Source: G963664115 sp965263045
Lineage (GTDB): Bacteria; Acidobacteriota; Terriglobia; 20CM-2-55-15
Assembly (NCBI GenBank): GCA_965263045.1
Contig: CBDHGK010000041.1
Span: forward strand, 4,402,001-4,466,000
DNA length: 64,000 bases
Reading direction: 5' to 3'
In this document: positions 62,281 through 64,000 of the stretch, piece by piece
How positions within the stretch are numbered: position 1 is the first letter of the stretch
Layout of the letters: every line of letters starts with the position of its first letter
Notes under the pieces: generated by a model
What the model saw: the letters and a program-made list of their open reading frames with translations, nothing else
The model's database searches: none
Told to the model about the DNA's origin: nothing
Made by a program: the position numbers and the translations under genes

Positions 62281-62440
62281 TCAGACCTCCGCGATCTCGG
62301 CGACCGCTGGCGGCACACGGTAGCACGATCGTTTCAGCGCCGCTTCCTGACGTCTTGCTTGCGCCAGATTGGCCAGGTTGGCGCAGAACGTTACCAGAAC
62401 AAGGATCATCAGACAGGCGAGTGCCAGAACAACCATGGCT
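62281..62440 (-). pseudogene. Probable ADOP permease fragment
   Basis: Starting from the CTAG at the IS1182 border, the minus strand encodes LAMVVLALACLMILVLVTFC, then ANLANLAQARRQEAALKRS and a stop after 20 unrelated residues. The CANLANL...RRQE segment matches the conserved first-FtsX-block motif of ADOP permeases (CANVANLLLAR...RE). It is a short remnant cut by the IS at one side and by degeneration at the other. Confidence 0.5.
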
Positions 62441-62442
62441 AG

Positions 62443-63985
62443 GAGTCTGCGCGGCAGAAGGACCAGAAATGGGCAGAAAAGGATCGAAGATAGGACATGC
62501 CACGAACTTACCGAACGTATATTCCAGAACAGAGCCTGCTGATGCCTCCATCATTGAGAGATTGGCTGGCTGAAGATCACCTGTCGTACTTCATATCGGA
62601 CGCCGTGGATGCGATGGATTTGAGCGCGTTCGAACAGAGGTATGGAACGGACGGGCCGGGCAATCAGGCCTTCGATCCGCGGATGATGGTGAAGGTGATG
62701 ATCTACGGGTACGCGACGGGAGTGTTTTCGTCACGGAAGATTGCAGCGAAGATGACCGAAGATGTGGCGTTCCGGATGTTGGGAGCGGAGAACTTTCCCG
62801 CGCACCGAACGATCTCGGATTTTCGAAAACTGCATCTTGAAGAGTTCGGGAACTTATTTGTGCAAGTGGTGAGGATGGGGCGGGAAGCCGGGCTGGTGAA
62901 GATGGGAACGGTGGCGGTGGACGGGACGAAGATGCGAGCCAATGCGAGCAAACGCAAAGCGATGAGCTATGAACGCATGAGAAAGCAGGAGACCGAATTG
63001 GGCGAACAGATTCGGGATCTGTTGAACCGGGCCACGGCGACCGATGAGGAAGAAGACCAACGTTACGGCAAGGACCGGCGCGGTGACGAACTGCCCGACG
63101 GGTTGGCGACCCGCACGAAGCGGCTGGCCACAATCCAGACGGCGATGAAGCGACTCGAAGAACGTCAGATGGCGGCAGACCAGGAAGCGGAAAGGAAGCC
63201 TGGAGACGACAAACCGGGAAGCGGAAAGAAGGGCAAACCATTCAAACGCCCGAGGGGTGAACCCAAGGGGAAGGCCCAAGACAATTTCACCGACCCGGAA
63301 AGCCGGATCATGAAGACCTCGGCCGACGGGTTCCAACAATGCTACAACGCGCAGGCGGTCGTGGACGCGGAGGCCCGAATCATCGTCGCCACAACGGTGA
63401 GCAACAATGCTTCAGATACCGGGCAGTTGGGACCGACTCTGGATGAGTTGAACACGAATCTGTCGGAGCGTCCAGACCGGGTGCTCGCGGATGCTGGATA
63501 CCGATCCGAGTCGAATCTGCGAATGCTGGAACAACGTCAAATAGATGGGTACGTTCCGATGGGTCGTGAGAAAGATCTCGCCACGGCCCCACTCCAACCC
63601 GAAAGCACGGCCCTGGGCCGCATGGTCCGAAAGATGAAAAGCCAGACGGGGCGTGATCGCTACCGGGCCAGAAAGCACATCGGTGAGCCGCCGTTCGGGT
63701 GGATCAAGTCGGTGCTGGGATTCCGACAGTTCAGTTTGCGAGGCTTGGACAACGTCACCTGTGAATGGAGCCTGGTGGCTCTGGCAGTGAACTTACGACG
63801 GATGAACGGGAAGATCGAATGGGCTTAATCCGCATCACCGGGACCCATAACGCTCTCCACAGGACCAACGGATCGAGTCCCCACAGCTCGGAGCTGCCCA
63901 TGTTGGGAAAATCGGGCGGCTCTCCTACAAAGACGCTCTCGAATCGTCACAAATCCGAGTTATTCAGCCTCTGCCGCGCAGACTC
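62443..63985 (+). mobile_element. IS1182-family element, copy 2, CTAG target
   Basis: CTAG lies at 62439-62442 and 63986-63989. Ends and transposase match copy 1 with a constant offset of 59072 bases. The right CTAG is again used by an IS630 element. Confidence 0.92.
62497..63828 (+). CDS. IS1182-family transposase, copy 2
   Basis: 443 residues with the same translation as copy 1, including VAVDGTKMRANASK, VLADAGYRSESNL and KHIGEPPFGWIK. Two identical copies within one window imply a recently active element. Confidence 0.93.
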   Translation: MPRTYRTYIPEQSLLMPPSLRDWLAEDHLSYFISDAVDAMDLSAFEQRYGTDGPGNQAFDPRMMVKVMIYGYATGVFSSRKIAAKMTEDVAFRMLGAENFPAHRTISDFRKLHLEEFGNLFVQVVRMGREAGLVKMGTVAVDGTKMRANASKRKAMSYERMRKQETELGEQIRDLLNRATATDEEEDQRYGKDRRGDELPDGLATRTKRLATIQTAMKRLEERQMAADQEAERKPGDDKPGSGKKGKPFKRPRGEPKGKAQDNFTDPESRIMKTSADGFQQCYNAQAVVDAEARIIVATTVSNNASDTGQLGPTLDELNTNLSERPDRVLADAGYRSESNLRMLEQRQIDGYVPMGREKDLATAPLQPESTALGRMVRKMKSQTGRDRYRARKHIGEPPFGWIKSVLGFRQFSLRGLDNVTCEWSLVALAVNLRRMNGKIEWA

Positions 63986-63988
63986 CTA

Positions 63989-64000
63989 GTGTAGTCCGTC
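63989..64000 (+). mobile_element. Left end of a second IS630 copy (cut by window end)
   Basis: GTGTAGTCCGTC equals the first 12 bases of the IS630 at 2217, and the preceding TA is again inside CTAG. Only the terminus is inside the window. Confidence 0.65.

Overview
The window is bacterial, with moderately high GC (not counted), dense coding on both strands and many insertion sequences. Several families suggest an Acidobacteriota-type genome: long duplicated orphan permeases (ADOP: MacB-like periplasmic plus FtsX domains) beside ~111-aa PadR regulators, secreted carboxypeptidase-regulatory and FG-GAP proteins, DinB proteins, and a remnant resembling the DUF5916 C-terminus. This is inference from gene families; no rRNA, tRNA or other phylogenetic marker was seen.

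Left end (1-6.1 kb): a lytic transglycosylase/LysM gene is split by three insertion sequences stacked at one CTAG site (IS1182-like, IS630, IS1182). Removing them rejoins the gene in frame (506 codons). 6.2-13.6 kb: a minus-strand locus of a Tat-exported FAD oxidoreductase, an uncharacterised beta-rich protein, a di-haem cytochrome c, a Tat-exported protein of unknown function and a MatC/SLC13-like anion permease. This looks like a periplasmic oxidation module. 14.2-16.3 kb: an IS91-type element whose tyrosine recombinase has its ribosome-binding site inside a perfect hairpin that touches the start codon. 16.8-23.5 kb: a DUF899 protein, a SnoaL-like lipoprotein, an FG-GAP protein, a carboxypeptidase-regulatory protein and a truncated DinB gene between two ~270-bp inverted-repeat elements. 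These elements share a core stem with compensatory base changes.

23.5-31 kb: PadR, MacA-like adaptor, MacB/LolD-like ATPase and an ADOP permease form an efflux-type operon, facing a second ADOP permease. 31.2-32.8 kb: an IS110/IS1111-type element. 33-35 kb: a GntR(YtrA)/ABC/ABC-2 permease operon with a visible promoter and operator. 35.3-46 kb: a PadR gene coupled to an orphan permease-prefix membrane protein, then small metabolic enzymes (methyltransferases, alpha/beta hydrolase, CPBP protease, MDR reductase, DinB, GNAT, HAD, TrxR-like flavoprotein).

46-58 kb: a divergent ADOP/PadR pair in which each gene is cut by a different IS21 element. Target duplications (7 bp and 5 bp) allow exact in-frame reconstruction. 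One IS21 carries a non-coding segment predicted to fold as a three-way junction. 58.4-64 kb: a beta-lactamase-fold serine hydrolase, an aminoglycoside-phosphotransferase-like gene split by IS256 without a target duplication, an ADOP-like fragment, an identical-looking second IS1182 copy at CTAG, and the first bases of another IS630.

Most disruptions can be read back exactly. CTAG recurs at element boundaries as an insertion hotspot. The signals least explained by known features are the covarying core of the 22-23 kb repeats and the structured IS21 cargo.
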